The notes under the pieces: generated by a model
Seen by the model: only the letters and a program-made list of their open reading frames with translations
Databases searched by the model: none
What the model was told of the DNA's origin: nothing
In this document: positions 16,817 through 25,657 of the stretch, piece by piece
Layout: the number at the start of each line of letters is the position of its first letter
Numbering within the stretch: position 1 is the first letter of the stretch
Translations under genes and position numbers: made by a program
Origin: Emcibacter sp.
GTDB taxonomy: Bacteria; Pseudomonadota; Alphaproteobacteria; Sphingomonadales; Emcibacteraceae
Length of the DNA: 64,000 nt
Assembly: GCA_021647465.1 (NCBI GenBank)
Contig: JAKIUQ010000008.1
Coordinates: forward strand, 66,555 to 130,554
Reading direction: 5' to 3'

Positions 16817-16832
16817 ATGTCTGAAGGTCTGT

Positions 16833-17273
16833 ATGGCGCAAATGAATAGCAGTAAGCGGTGGAGCAATAAAAAAGAAGCGCTCTTCCTTGAGGTATTACA
16901 ACAAACCGGCAATGTGACAAAGGCCACGACAAAGGCGGGTCTGGATCGTTCTCTGGTGTATCGGCAACGTAATCTTCGGCCTGATTTTCGCGAAAAATGG
17001 CAGAATGCCATGGATCAGGCTCTGGATTATCTGGAGGCATATTTATGGGACAAGGCAATGGGTAAAGACGTGAATGAAGTGTATGACACAGAAGAGGGCC
17101 GGTTGGTGGATGAGAAAATCGCCATCTTTCTGCTGAAGGCGCACCGGCCAGAAATATTCGGGGATGGTAAAAAACGCGGGGCCTCTGTTGAAAAGAACAA
17201 GGGCCATTCCCCGCGCGCGCGATTAATGAAAAAACTGGATCAGATGGCGGCTAAACCCATTGACGGTGCCTGA
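16833..17273 (+). CDS. GTA small terminase (g1, TerS)
   Basis: 146 residues from ATG 16833, with GAAGG six bases upstream. An N-terminal helix-turn-helix (ALFLEVLQQTGNVTKATTKAGLDRSLVYRQR) is followed by helical FREKWQNAMDQALDYLEAYLWDKA and a basic tail (RARLMKKLDQMA). It recognises DNA for packaging and regulates the large terminase. In the Rhodobacter GTA this protein has lost specific cos/pac recognition, giving random packaging. Whether that applies here cannot be told. It overlaps TerL. Confidence 0.85.
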   Translation: MAQMNSSKRWSNKKEALFLEVLQQTGNVTKATTKAGLDRSLVYRQRNLRPDFREKWQNAMDQALDYLEAYLWDKAMGKDVNEVYDTEEGRLVDEKIAIFLLKAHRPEIFGDGKKRGASVEKNKGHSPRARLMKKLDQMAAKPIDGA

Positions 17274-18609
17274 TAGCAAGGATAACCGCGCCCTTGCGGA
17301 ATGGGTGTCTTCTCTAAGTCATGAGCGCAGACATGAAATTCTGGCGGATTTAACCGAGGATGAATGTGATGCCTTAAATTATGATTGGCGTTTCTGGGCG
17401 AGAAAGAATCAATTGCCGCCCGAAGGTAGCTGGTTCTGCTGGTTGATATTGGCGGGACGCGGTTTTGGTAAAACCCGCACTGCTGTTGAATGGATAAGGG
17501 GGCTTACCGAAGGCGATAGCCCCTCAAAGGCCCCCAAAGGCGCGCCGGAGAGGATTGCGCTGGTGGCGGATACTTTTCTCGATGGCCGGCTGACGATGAT
17601 TGAGGGCGAGAGCGGCCTGCTGGCGGTCACCCCTAAGGGTTTCATGCCGACCTTTGAAAGCAGTAATAAAAAACTGGTCTGGCCCAATGGCATACAGGCC
17701 TTTTTATATTCTGCGGAATCGCCCGATCAACTGCGCGGTCCGCAGCATCATGTGGCCTGGGCGGATGAGCTGGCAAAATGGCGTTACCTCGAAGACAGCT
17801 GGTCTAATCTGCTTCTGGGACTTCGGCTTGGTAAGGCCCCCAGGGTTCTGGCCACAACAACGCCGCGCAATATTCCCCTGCTGCGGCGTTTGGTGGAGGA
17901 TGAGACAACGCAAGTGGTGCGCGGCTCCACCTATGATAACAGATCAAATCTGCCGCAGAGCTTCTTTGAACAGGTGGTGGGACAATATGAAGGCACGCGC
18001 ATTGGCCGCCAAGAGATATATGGCGAGATCCTGAGTGATGTGCCGGGAGCATTATGGAACCGGAATCTGCTGGAAAATATCAGGGTTAGGGACGTGCCGC
18101 CCCTGAGCCGTATTGTGGTGGCCGTAGATCCGCCCGTGACCAGCGGAAAAAATGCCGATACCTGCGGCATTATCGTGGCGGGCCGGGACAAGAATAATCA
18201 GGCCTATATTCTGGAGGATTGTTCGGTTCAGGGCTTAAGCCCCCTTGGCTGGGCAAAGGCCGCCCTGGCGGCTTATCATAAATATGAGGCCGACCGAATG
18301 GTGGCCGAAGTGAATAATGGCGGCGAACTGGTGGAAAGCCTGCTGCGCCAGATTGATCCGGATGTGAGCTACCGCGCGGTACGGGCAAGCCGGGGGAAAG
18401 TCTTAAGGGCAGAACCCGTGGCGGCCTTATATGAACAGGAAAGAGTGAAGCATCATGGGTTCTTCGCAGAATTAGAAGACCAGATGTGCTCTTTAACCAG
18501 CAGCGGCCTGAGCGATGGTAAAAGCCCGGACAGGCTTGATGCCATGGTCTGGGCGGTCACGGAATTATTACTGAAATCGGCATCAAGCCCTAAAATAAGA
18601 CGTTTTTAA
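17266..18609 (+). CDS. GTA large terminase (g2, TerL)
   Basis: 447 residues from a GTG at 17266 (a TTG at 17260 is possible; neither has a clear ribosome site, and coupling to g1 is likely). The ATPase has Walker A LAGRGFGKTRTAVEW and Walker B HVAWADELAKW. The C-terminal RNase-H-like nuclease begins IVVAVDPPVTSG and continues to SPDRLDAMVWA. The protein translocates DNA into the prohead and cuts it. Length matches the GTA/phage family. Confidence 0.95.
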   Translation: MPDSKDNRALAEWVSSLSHERRHEILADLTEDECDALNYDWRFWARKNQLPPEGSWFCWLILAGRGFGKTRTAVEWIRGLTEGDSPSKAPKGAPERIALVADTFLDGRLTMIEGESGLLAVTPKGFMPTFESSNKKLVWPNGIQAFLYSAESPDQLRGPQHHVAWADELAKWRYLEDSWSNLLLGLRLGKAPRVLATTTPRNIPLLRRLVEDETTQVVRGSTYDNRSNLPQSFFEQVVGQYEGTRIGRQEIYGEILSDVPGALWNRNLLENIRVRDVPPLSRIVVAVDPPVTSGKNADTCGIIVAGRDKNNQAYILEDCSVQGLSPLGWAKAALAAYHKYEADRMVAEVNNGGELVESLLRQIDPDVSYRAVRASRGKVLRAEPVAALYEQERVKHHGFFAELEDQMCSLTSSGLSDGKSPDRLDAMVWAVTELLLKSASSPKIRRF

Positions 18610-18740
18610 TTACCTGCTTATCGCTCAATATTTTTGAACGATCAGGCTGGCCCGGACGGCGGCCAAGGTCCCGCAACTGCAAACTTTACACAAGCTTTTA
18701 AGCCTAAGTGCAGACCCTGCGGCCTGACTTTACCGCGCGT

Positions 18741-18771
18741 CCGGAATTTTTATACCCCGGATTTTTATACC
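18741..18771. repeat. Tandem ~15-bp repeat upstream of the portal gene
   Basis: CCGGAATTTTTATACC (18741-18756) and CCGGATTTTTATACC (18757-18771) are adjacent, differing by one A. They lie in the 176-base gap between TerL and portal, just before the portal ribosome site. Confidence 0.6.
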
Positions 18772-18785
18772 CAATGGAGAGATAT

Positions 18786-20006
18786 ATGGGACCGTTAAAT
18801 AGATTATTTCAAAGAAAGAAACCATCTGAAACTGCGCCGCCGGAGCATAAAGAAAGTGCGGTTGCTTCTCTTTTGGGCGGGGCGGAGACATTATGGGTCG
18901 GGATGAATGAGGCCCGTTGGTCGGGCCGGAATTATCAGAGCCTGGCCGATGAAGGCTACCGCAAAAATGTTATCACGCACCGCGCCATCCGGCTTTTGTC
19001 GGAATCGGCGGCGGCCGTGCCGCTGGTGTTATTTCGTGGGGATCAGAGGTTAAACCATCATCCGCTGCTTGATCTGCTGGGCCGGCCCAATCCAGCTCAG
19101 GGCCGGGCCGTATTTTTTGAGACGGTCTATGCTTACCTGAATATCGCGGGCAACAGTTATCTGGAAGCTGTCATGGGCGGCGATGGCCTGCCGCTGGAAC
19201 TATATGCCTTGCGTCCGGATCGCATGAAAATCATTCCGGGCCCCAATGGCTGGCCCAGGGCTTATGCTTATGGCATTTCAGGCAAAGAACATCAGTTCCC
19301 CGTTGACCCCGCCACGGGCCAGAGCCTTATACTGCATGTGAAAACTTTTCATCCCACCGATGATCATTACGGCATGTCACCGCTGGAGGCGGCGGCTTAC
19401 AGCATTGATGTTCATAATGCGGCCTCTGGTTGGAACAAGGCTTTGCTGGATAATTCAGCGCGGCCCTCGGGCGCTTTGGTTTTTGAGCCAAAAGAGGGCA
19501 ATTCTGTTTTGAGCAAAGAGCAATTTGATCGTCTGAAGGTGGAAATGGAAGAAAATTTCCAAGGCAGCAAAAACGCCCGCCGGCCTTTATTACTGGAAGG
19601 CGGATTGAAATGGCAGCAGATGGCTTTTTCGCCGACCGATATGGATTTTATCAACGCCAAACATGTTTCGGCGCGGGAAATTGCCACGGCCTTTGGCGTG
19701 CCGCCCATGATGATGAGTATCCCGGGCGATAATACCTACAGTAATTACAAAGAGGCCAACCGCGCTTTGTGGCGCAGCACATTGTTGCCCATGATGGATA
19801 AAATGATGTCATCGCTTAATTTCTGGCTGACCCCCTATTTTGGGGATGATCTTCGCCTTGACTATGACCTCGATGCCATTCCGGCGTTAAGTTATGACCG
19901 GCAGGCCCTGTGGCAGCGGGTTGGCGCGGCGAATTTCCTGACCCTGAATGAGAAACGCGCGGCTGTTGGCCTTGGCGCGCTCAACGGCGGTGATGTGATT
20001 ACATGA
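18786..20006 (+). CDS. GTA portal protein (g3, HK97 family)
   Basis: 406 residues from ATG 18786, with GGAGAG four bases upstream. It forms the ring at the capsid vertex through which DNA enters and leaves. Family blocks are NVITHRAIRLLSESAAAVPLVLF, HPLLDLLGRPNP, GNSYLEAV, LYALRPDRMKIIPG, GMSPLEAAAYSIDVHNAA and VSAREIATAFGVPPMMMSIPGDNTYSNYKEANRALW. The stop overlaps g3.5 (ATGA). Confidence 0.95.
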   Translation: MGPLNRLFQRKKPSETAPPEHKESAVASLLGGAETLWVGMNEARWSGRNYQSLADEGYRKNVITHRAIRLLSESAAAVPLVLFRGDQRLNHHPLLDLLGRPNPAQGRAVFFETVYAYLNIAGNSYLEAVMGGDGLPLELYALRPDRMKIIPGPNGWPRAYAYGISGKEHQFPVDPATGQSLILHVKTFHPTDDHYGMSPLEAAAYSIDVHNAASGWNKALLDNSARPSGALVFEPKEGNSVLSKEQFDRLKVEMEENFQGSKNARRPLLLEGGLKWQQMAFSPTDMDFINAKHVSAREIATAFGVPPMMMSIPGDNTYSNYKEANRALWRSTLLPMMDKMMSSLNFWLTPYFGDDLRLDYDLDAIPALSYDRQALWQRVGAANFLTLNEKRAAVGLGALNGGDVIT

Positions 20007-20320
20007 GGATCGGTTCCGGCCTTTTGCACGCGGTTCGCCAGGCAAAGGATCAACAGGTCGCCGATGAGACAATATATCTTTTAATTGAACAAGCTTCGGA
20101 AGAGGGCGCGGCGCGGGCCTTGGCTCAATTGGGCTTGAGCGATGCCAATGCCGGCGCGGATATATCGGAATTGCGCAATCTGCTCGACAGCTGGCGGGAC
20201 ACCAAAAGAACGGCCCGCCAAATTGTGATCCGCTGGATCATTCGCATGTGTCTTTCCGCCCTCTTGATTGGGCTCGCCGTCAAACTCAAGCTTATTCAGC
20301 TTGGACAAATATTTGGATAA
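20003..20320 (+). CDS. GTA g3.5-like membrane protein (DUF6127 type)
   Basis: 105 residues between portal and protease, the position of orfg3.5 in GTA clusters. An N-terminal helical part (ADETIYLLIEQASEEGAARALAQLGLSD) is followed by ELRNLLDSWRDTKRTARQIVIRWIIRMCLSALLIGLAVKL, one C-terminal membrane segment. Similar small proteins recur at this site in GTAs. The role is unknown. Translationally coupled to the portal gene. Confidence 0.75.
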   Translation: MRIGSGLLHAVRQAKDQQVADETIYLLIEQASEEGAARALAQLGLSDANAGADISELRNLLDSWRDTKRTARQIVIRWIIRMCLSALLIGLAVKLKLIQLGQIFG

Positions 20321-20323
20321 TGA

Positions 20324-20890
20324 ATGATGTTACGAGAAACAGATAATAATATTGGCCATTTTGAGGGCTATGCCAGTGTATTTAATGTGGTGGATCGGGG
20401 CAATGACCTGATCAGCCCGGGGGCCTTTAAACGATCCTTGTTGGATCGGGGAACCCAAGGCATCAAGTTTCTCTGGCAACATGACCCGAGGGAGCCGGTG
20501 GGTATTTTAGACGAGATATATGAGGACGCGCGCGGGCTATATGTTCGCGGGCGGCTTATCCTTGATGTGGGGCGGGCGAAAGAGGCTTATCAATTGTTGA
20601 ATGCGGGGGCCCTGGACGGCCTTTCGATTGGGTTTCATACCTTAAAATCGAAACAGCGTTCAGATGGCGTGCGGCTTTTGACGGAAGTTGACCTGTGGGA
20701 AATATCTTTGGTGACGTTCCCCATGAATGAATTGGCGCGCATTTCTCATTTTAAAACAGATTTAATCCCAGATTTTAATTTTGCGGTGGATAAGACCGCT
20801 TTTGTTGCCGGTCTTCGGCATTTAACCGCGCTTATGGCGCCGCCTGCTTGCAATGGTGCGAGTGGGTATTCACTAAAGAAAGACCTATGA
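20324..20890 (+). CDS. GTA prohead protease (g4, HK97 family)
   Basis: A 188-residue serine protease (S78) that cleaves the capsid scaffold during maturation. Motifs: GHFEGYASVFNVVDRGNDLISPGAF, FLWQHDPREPVG with the catalytic His, LDGLSIGF with the Ser, and VDLWEISLVTFPMNELA with the acidic residue. The gene lies directly between g3.5 and capsid, with no gap to the capsid ATG. Confidence 0.93.
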   Translation: MMLRETDNNIGHFEGYASVFNVVDRGNDLISPGAFKRSLLDRGTQGIKFLWQHDPREPVGILDEIYEDARGLYVRGRLILDVGRAKEAYQLLNAGALDGLSIGFHTLKSKQRSDGVRLLTEVDLWEISLVTFPMNELARISHFKTDLIPDFNFAVDKTAFVAGLRHLTALMAPPACNGASGYSLKKDL

Positions 20891-22099
20891 ATGACATTGG
20901 AAACTAAAGAAGCGTTGGAAAATCTGACCCGATCTTTTGAAACTTTCAAATCTGCCAATGATGAAAGACTGGCGGAAATTGAAAGCAAAGGACAGGCAGA
21001 TGTGATTACGGAAGAGAAGCTGGATCGCCTGAATCGTGAAATGACACGGTTGCAGGAGGTGGCCAAGGGGATGCAGGTTGCCGCAGGTCGGCCTAATTTA
21101 TCCGCCAAACAAGATCAGGATGTGATCAAGGTGGAACAGAAACGTCAGTTTTTTGAGGGTTTTATCCGTAAAGGACATACCCATAATCTGGATCAAAAAG
21201 CCCTCAGCACCACTGTTAATGCAGACGGTGGTTATGCGGTTCCGGTTGAACTGGATCAGCAGATTGAAAAACGCCTTAGGGATTTATCGCCCATTCGCGC
21301 AGAGGCTAATGTGGTTGCCATCGGCTCTTCCAAATATAAGAAGCTGGTTAATGTGGGCGGGATTACGTCCGGCTGGATTTCTGAAACCGGGGCGCGGGTT
21401 GAAACGGCCACGCCAACGCTGCAGGAAATCACGCCGCCGCTTGGCGAAATATACGCCAATCCAGCGGCAACACAAACCATGTTGGATGATGCCAGTTTCA
21501 ATGTGGACAAATGGCTGTCCGAGGAGCTGGCCGAGGAATTCTCCTATCAGGAGAATGGGGCCTTTGTTAATGGCAGCGGTATCAATCAGCCAAGAGGATT
21601 TCTGCAATATACGGTAAGTACGGCCAGCGATGACAGCCGGACTTTCGGGGAGATACAAGCCCTGACAACCGGCGTTGCCGGGGATTGGGCCGCCGCCGAC
21701 CCCTCTGATATTCTGGTTGATATGACCCATGAAATGAAGTCTGGCTATCGTTCTGATGCTAAATTTTACATGAACACCAGCCTGCTTGCCGAAATCCGTA
21801 AATTCAAGGATGCAGATGGTAATTACCTCTGGCGTCCTGCGCTGGAAAATTCTGCGCCGTCAACCCTGCTGGGCTATCCTGTGATAGAAGTGGCGGAAAT
21901 GCCAACCCGGGCAGCGTCCAGCCTGTCCCTATGTTTTGCCAATATGAAACGGGCCTATACCATTACAGATCGCAGCGGAACGCAGATCCTGCGTGATCCC
22001 TATTCCAATAAGCCTTACGTTCATTTTTACACCACAAAACGTGTTGGCGGGGCTGTGATTAATGATCAAGCCATCAAATTATTGCAGTTCTCCGTTTAA
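20891..22099 (+). CDS. GTA major capsid protein (g5, HK97 fold)
   Basis: 402 residues. About the first 100 are a charged coiled coil, the scaffold removed by the g4 protease. The mature HK97-fold part follows: DGGYAVPVELDQQIEKRLRDLSPIRAEANV, WISETGARVETATPTLQEITPPLGEIYANPAATQTMLDDASFNVDKWLSEELAEEFS, GNYLWRPALENSAPSTLLGYPVIE, and YTITDRSGTQILRDPYSNKPYVHFYTTKRVGG. It is the shell subunit. A strong terminator follows its stop. Confidence 0.95.
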   Translation: MTLETKEALENLTRSFETFKSANDERLAEIESKGQADVITEEKLDRLNREMTRLQEVAKGMQVAAGRPNLSAKQDQDVIKVEQKRQFFEGFIRKGHTHNLDQKALSTTVNADGGYAVPVELDQQIEKRLRDLSPIRAEANVVAIGSSKYKKLVNVGGITSGWISETGARVETATPTLQEITPPLGEIYANPAATQTMLDDASFNVDKWLSEELAEEFSYQENGAFVNGSGINQPRGFLQYTVSTASDDSRTFGEIQALTTGVAGDWAAADPSDILVDMTHEMKSGYRSDAKFYMNTSLLAEIRKFKDADGNYLWRPALENSAPSTLLGYPVIEVAEMPTRAASSLSLCFANMKRAYTITDRSGTQILRDPYSNKPYVHFYTTKRVGGAVINDQAIKLLQFSV

Positions 22100-22124
22100 G
22101 TCGTAATTCCTCCTGCAAACTATT

Positions 22125-22156
22125 AGGGGCGGTTGTTTTGGCCGCCCCTTTTTTTT
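22125..22156 (+). terminator. Intrinsic terminator after the capsid gene
   Basis: An 8-bp GC-rich stem AGGGGCGG/CCGCCCCT with a nine-base loop is followed by eight T residues. It separates the conserved capsid block from the inserted LamG gene. Confidence 0.8.
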
Positions 22157-22192
22157 ATTTTTCAAGTCATTAGATCATGAAATGGGTAAGAT

Positions 22193-23749
22193 ATGGCATT
22201 TCCGACTGGTTGGGATAGAAAATGTATTATTACGATCCCCGATGCGCAAATATCAGGAAGTAATACCGATTTTCCTGTTCTTCTGACGCATGACAATTTC
22301 CCGACCGAGATGATGGACGGCGGCGCTAACTCTGCCCTTAACGGTGGCGGCGATGTTCGGTTTAGTCTGGACAGCGCGGGGACAACACAGCTCCCGTGTG
22401 AAATCGTTAGCTTTATCACTGGTGGGACACCTTCGGCGGAAATACATACAAAGCTGCCCACCCTTAACACCGGCGCGGATCTGACGCTATACGTCTGGTA
22501 TAAAAAGGCCGGAGAGGTTCAGCCAGCCGTCACCGATCCCTTTGGCCGTAATGCGGTATGGGCGGATTATGAAGCGGCTTATCACCTTAACGGTGCAGAT
22601 GGGACAGATGCATCCGGCAATCACAACGGTACACCACAAAATGCCCCTGCGACAGAAGCCGGGCCTTGGGGAACGGCAATAAGTCTGAACGGCTCTAATC
22701 AATATGTATCTTTGCCCGCATCTCTTGAAAACGCACTTGCGGGGATAGGTGGCTTTACTGTAACGTCATGGGCTTCCCCGGATAATGTCACATCTGATAG
22801 AGTTATTTTTGAAAATATTGTCGGTGGAGGAGCCGGGATTAAAATATGGGCAGACGCCGGAGGCACTGGGGATGGATGGGCGGCAGCCATATCAAATGTG
22901 GGCGGGACTATTGTTGTAGGCGCAAATAATTCAGACGCAACCCTGAATACATGGCAAAGAGTCACTTGCCGTTATACCGGGGCAAGACTGGAAATAATTA
23001 AAAATAATAATACGCCGTCATTTGTTAGCAAAACCGGCAACACGGTTGATCCTAATAAAAATATTGAAATTGGCCGCGGCGGCTCGACAAGCTCAAATTA
23101 TTTCATAGGCGGGCTAAAAGAAATAAGAGTTAGCTTGGCGGCACTGTCTGATGACTGGCTTACAACCGAATATAACAATCAGTCTGATCCTGCGGCTTTT
23201 GGTATTGCGGGAACGCCTGAGGACGCGGGTGGTGGAACGCTTTCTATTCAGAAAATTAGTCATAATATTTCTTCCGACGCGCTCATTCCGATGCAAATGC
23301 ATAATTTAAATGTTGCGCCAGCCAATCACAATATAACAAGCTTGAGTGCCGCTATTACTTTTGGTCTGACTGTAGCTCCTGATTATGGCGCGCATGTATC
23401 GGTCTCTGATGGCGTTATATTATTCCAAAATCAAATACTTGTCATTTCGGATGGGCTGCAACCCTGCGCCAGTGAAAGCCTTTCGCTCACACAAATCCAT
23501 GACTTGTCAATATGGAATAACGGGCTGGCGGTTTCCAGTGATGATGCAATATTTTTGCAGTTTCAAACAATGATTATGCAGAATTCTGTCCATCTATTGA
23601 GCGCAGATATCACCCCGTTATTTGATCCCGCAAGCTTTGCACCAAGCCCCCGCAGAATGCAAGAAGCCCGCCGGGGAAACAGGTCATTTTCAAACGCTGG
23701 CAAACTTCGGACAATAGACGCAATCAACCATTTAACCAAAAGGATTTAA
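22193..23749 (+). CDS. DUF2341 / LamG-like protein inserted in the GTA head module
   Basis: 518 residues. Residues about 8-100 are a DUF2341-like domain (WDRKCIITIPDAQISGSNTDFPVLLTHDNFP, LYVWYK). About 120-335 form a concanavalin/LamG-like fold (YHLNGADGTDASGNHNGTPQN, AISLNGSNQYVSLP, WQRVTCRYTGARLEIIKNN, GGLKEIRVSLAALSDDWLTTEYNNQSDP). The remainder is Ser/Ile/His-rich and ends in a basic tail. No signal peptide. Such modules bind glycans, so a particle-surface adhesin or decoration is inferred. It is absent from the Rhodobacter-type gene order. Confidence 0.75.
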   Translation: MAFPTGWDRKCIITIPDAQISGSNTDFPVLLTHDNFPTEMMDGGANSALNGGGDVRFSLDSAGTTQLPCEIVSFITGGTPSAEIHTKLPTLNTGADLTLYVWYKKAGEVQPAVTDPFGRNAVWADYEAAYHLNGADGTDASGNHNGTPQNAPATEAGPWGTAISLNGSNQYVSLPASLENALAGIGGFTVTSWASPDNVTSDRVIFENIVGGGAGIKIWADAGGTGDGWAAAISNVGGTIVVGANNSDATLNTWQRVTCRYTGARLEIIKNNNTPSFVSKTGNTVDPNKNIEIGRGGSTSSNYFIGGLKEIRVSLAALSDDWLTTEYNNQSDPAAFGIAGTPEDAGGGTLSIQKISHNISSDALIPMQMHNLNVAPANHNITSLSAAITFGLTVAPDYGAHVSVSDGVILFQNQILVISDGLQPCASESLSLTQIHDLSIWNNGLAVSSDDAIFLQFQTMIMQNSVHLLSADITPLFDPASFAPSPRRMQEARRGNRSFSNAGKLRTIDAINHLTKRI

Positions 23750-23751
23750 TT

Positions 23752-24135
23752 ATGGGAAAGAAAGTAGACGATAGTGTGCTTGACGTCGCACTGAATGAAA
23801 TAAGGACGAAATGCACGCTTATGACAGCCTGCGCGGGCGAGCCGGCAAATTTTGCAGCGGCCAATGTGGGCGGCGCAAATTTTCTGGCCGATGCGCCAAT
23901 GACGCCTGCGGATTTCACCATATCCAACGGTGATGTGAGCGGCCGGAAAGTCGCGGTCGCGGCAAAGGCAGGTATTATTGTGGATAATACAGGTATGGCG
24001 GATCATGTGGCCTTGCTCGATACGGTCAACAGTATTTTGCTTTATGTCACGACAAGTACGTCCCTTGGCCTGACATCCGGAAGCTCGCTTACCCTCAGCA
24101 CATGGGATGTGGAGATCGCGGATCCCAGCCTATGA
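23752..24135 (+). CDS. Phage-type structural protein (unnamed family)
   Basis: 127 residues: KKVDDSVLDVALNEIRTKCTLMTACAGEP, then PADFTISNGDVSGRKVAVAAKAGIIVDNTGMADHVALLDTVNSILLYVTT and the ending LSTWDVEIADPS. I recognise this as a family common in tailed phages near head and fibre genes. Predicted all-beta after a short helix. The exact structural role is not established. It starts two bases after the LamG gene and its stop overlaps the next ATG. Confidence 0.7.
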   Translation: MGKKVDDSVLDVALNEIRTKCTLMTACAGEPANFAAANVGGANFLADAPMTPADFTISNGDVSGRKVAVAAKAGIIVDNTGMADHVALLDTVNSILLYVTTSTSLGLTSGSSLTLSTWDVEIADPSL

Positions 24136-24425
24136 GTGAGCAATATTTAAAAGACCCCAATGCGGTTATTGATTATGCCATTGATTGGTCGGCAAGCTAT
24201 CTGTTGGCCGGGGAAGAGATCACGGCGAGCAGCTGGTTTATTCTGCCCCAGGGCGGCGTCAATGATCTGAGCATAGATACAATCCCGCCAATGACTTCGG
24301 GCAAGGCCAGCGTATTTGTCGCGGCGGGCATTGCTGGAAAAATATATCAGCTCACCAACAGGATCACCACGGATCAGGGCCGGACAGATGAGCGATCCAT
24401 AACCATCAGGGTAGAAGAAAAATGA
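24132..24425 (+). CDS. Phage fibre-tail adaptor-like protein
   Basis: 97 residues from ATG 24132 (ATGA overlap). The sequence KDPNAVIDYAIDWSASYLLAGEEITASSWFILP, then ITNRITTDQGRTDERSITIRVEEK, is a beta-sandwich family frequent in phages and annotated there as a fibre-tail adaptor. In phages it usually accompanies the family just upstream. Here both follow a LamG protein, so the three probably form one surface-display unit. Its stop overlaps g6. Confidence 0.7.
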   Translation: MSEQYLKDPNAVIDYAIDWSASYLLAGEEITASSWFILPQGGVNDLSIDTIPPMTSGKASVFVAAGIAGKIYQLTNRITTDQGRTDERSITIRVEEK

Positions 24426-24976
24426 TGATACAGCTTATTTCAGAAGCAGAGAGTCTTGCCGTTGGATTATCCGAAGTGCGGGATTTCCTGAAAATTTCGC
24501 ATAATGATGAAGACGCCATGATTGCGGGCTTTATTCGGGCGGCGACAAGGGCCTGTGAGACATTCACCGGACGAAAATTGATCCAGCAGCAATGGCAGCT
24601 TACCTATAATGACTGGGCCGAAGATGTGATATCTATCCCCCTCTCGCCCATTTTATCTGTGGATAGAATAGAGGTCTGGATTGCAGAGGAATTTCAGGAG
24701 ATCCTGCCGGAGAAATATCTTCTGGACCGCACCTCTTATCAGGCCAGAATTCTGGTCAGGGTCGGCGATCATTGGCCAACGCCTGAACGGGATATTGAGG
24801 GTATAAAAATCACCGTAACGGCGGGTTTTGGCGCGGGGAAAAATGACGTTCCCCATGATATTCGTCATGGGCTGCTTCATTGGGTCGCCGCTGCCTATGA
24901 GGGGGGGCTATCCGGAAATCAGGCGGTGACGATAGCCGAAAACCTGTGGCAGCCTTATCGAAGGGTGGCATTGTAA
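24422..24976 (+). CDS. GTA g6, head-tail adaptor
   Basis: 184 residues of the gp6/phiE125 gp8 head-tail connector type: GLSEVRDFLKISHNDEDAMIAGFIRAATRACETFTGRKL, then IPLSPILSVDRIEVW and DIRHGLLHWVAAAYEG. It sits under the portal and continues the DNA channel. ATGA overlap with the adaptor gene and TAATG overlap with g7 show tight coupling, so the inserted trio is transcribed with the neck genes. Confidence 0.9.
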   Translation: MMIQLISEAESLAVGLSEVRDFLKISHNDEDAMIAGFIRAATRACETFTGRKLIQQQWQLTYNDWAEDVISIPLSPILSVDRIEVWIAEEFQEILPEKYLLDRTSYQARILVRVGDHWPTPERDIEGIKITVTAGFGAGKNDVPHDIRHGLLHWVAAAYEGGLSGNQAVTIAENLWQPYRRVAL

Positions 24977-25293
24977 TGACAAGATCAATGCATCAAAAAA
25001 TCACCTGCCAAAAGCAAATATTCACTCCTATATCTGCGGGGGAACAATTGCAAGACTGGCAGGATGTCGCCATCGTCTGGGCAGATGTTAAGGCCAAATC
25101 CAATGACGCAGAAATCACGGCGCGGCAAAGTCAATTCGCGGGAAAATATAAAATTTATGTTCGCTATCAAGACATATTGCTGAGTGTCCGAAGAATTTTG
25201 TGGCAGGGACAGGCCTATCGTGTTGTCAGTTTCCTCAATCCTGATAACCGCAAGCGTATCCTTGAATTTGATGTGTTAGAGGATCAATCCTAA
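24976..25293 (+). CDS. GTA g7, head closure (stopper) protein
   Basis: 105 residues from ATG 24976 (TAATG). It shows the head-closure pattern: QDWQDVAIVWADVKAKSNDAEITARQSQFAGKYKIYVRYQDILLSVRRILWQGQAYRVVSFLNPDNRKRILEFDV, a small beta barrel like SPP1 gp16. It closes the channel after packaging. Confidence 0.88.
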   Translation: MTRSMHQKITCQKQIFTPISAGEQLQDWQDVAIVWADVKAKSNDAEITARQSQFAGKYKIYVRYQDILLSVRRILWQGQAYRVVSFLNPDNRKRILEFDVLEDQS

Positions 25294-25607
25294 TGTCATC
25301 ACTGCAACTGACAAATAAGGCGGCGGATTATGAGAAAGAACTGGCGCGCATGATTGCGCAAATGGCGGATCAAATCGTGAGCAGCGCGCGAAAGAGAGTA
25401 TATGCCAATTTGAAGAGCCGTAAAGGCAATAGCCCCTTGGCAAATTCCATTGACAGCGCGGTGACGCCGGAGGGGGATATCCGGATTTTTACGGACAAGC
25501 CCTATGCTAAATTTGTGGAGTTTGGCACCATAAATCAGCCCGCAAGGCCTTTCCTCACCCCGGCGGTGGAAGAGGTGAAGGTAACTTTCTCAGGCCTTAT
25601 TAGATAG
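25293..25607 (+). CDS. HK97 gp10-like neck protein
   Basis: 104 residues starting at a TAATG overlap with g7. The pattern YAKFVEFGTINQPARPFLTPAVEEVK is typical of HK97-gp10-like neck/tail-completion proteins. It is not a separate gene in the classic Rhodobacter GTA numbering but occurs in other GTAs and phages between stopper and tail terminator. Probably part of the head-tail junction. Confidence 0.83.
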   Translation: MSSLQLTNKAADYEKELARMIAQMADQIVSSARKRVYANLKSRKGNSPLANSIDSAVTPEGDIRIFTDKPYAKFVEFGTINQPARPFLTPAVEEVKVTFSGLIR

Positions 25608-25657
25608 TTTACCCAAAATATATTTGAACCTCGCATTTTTTCTGAAAGAAATCAGCT

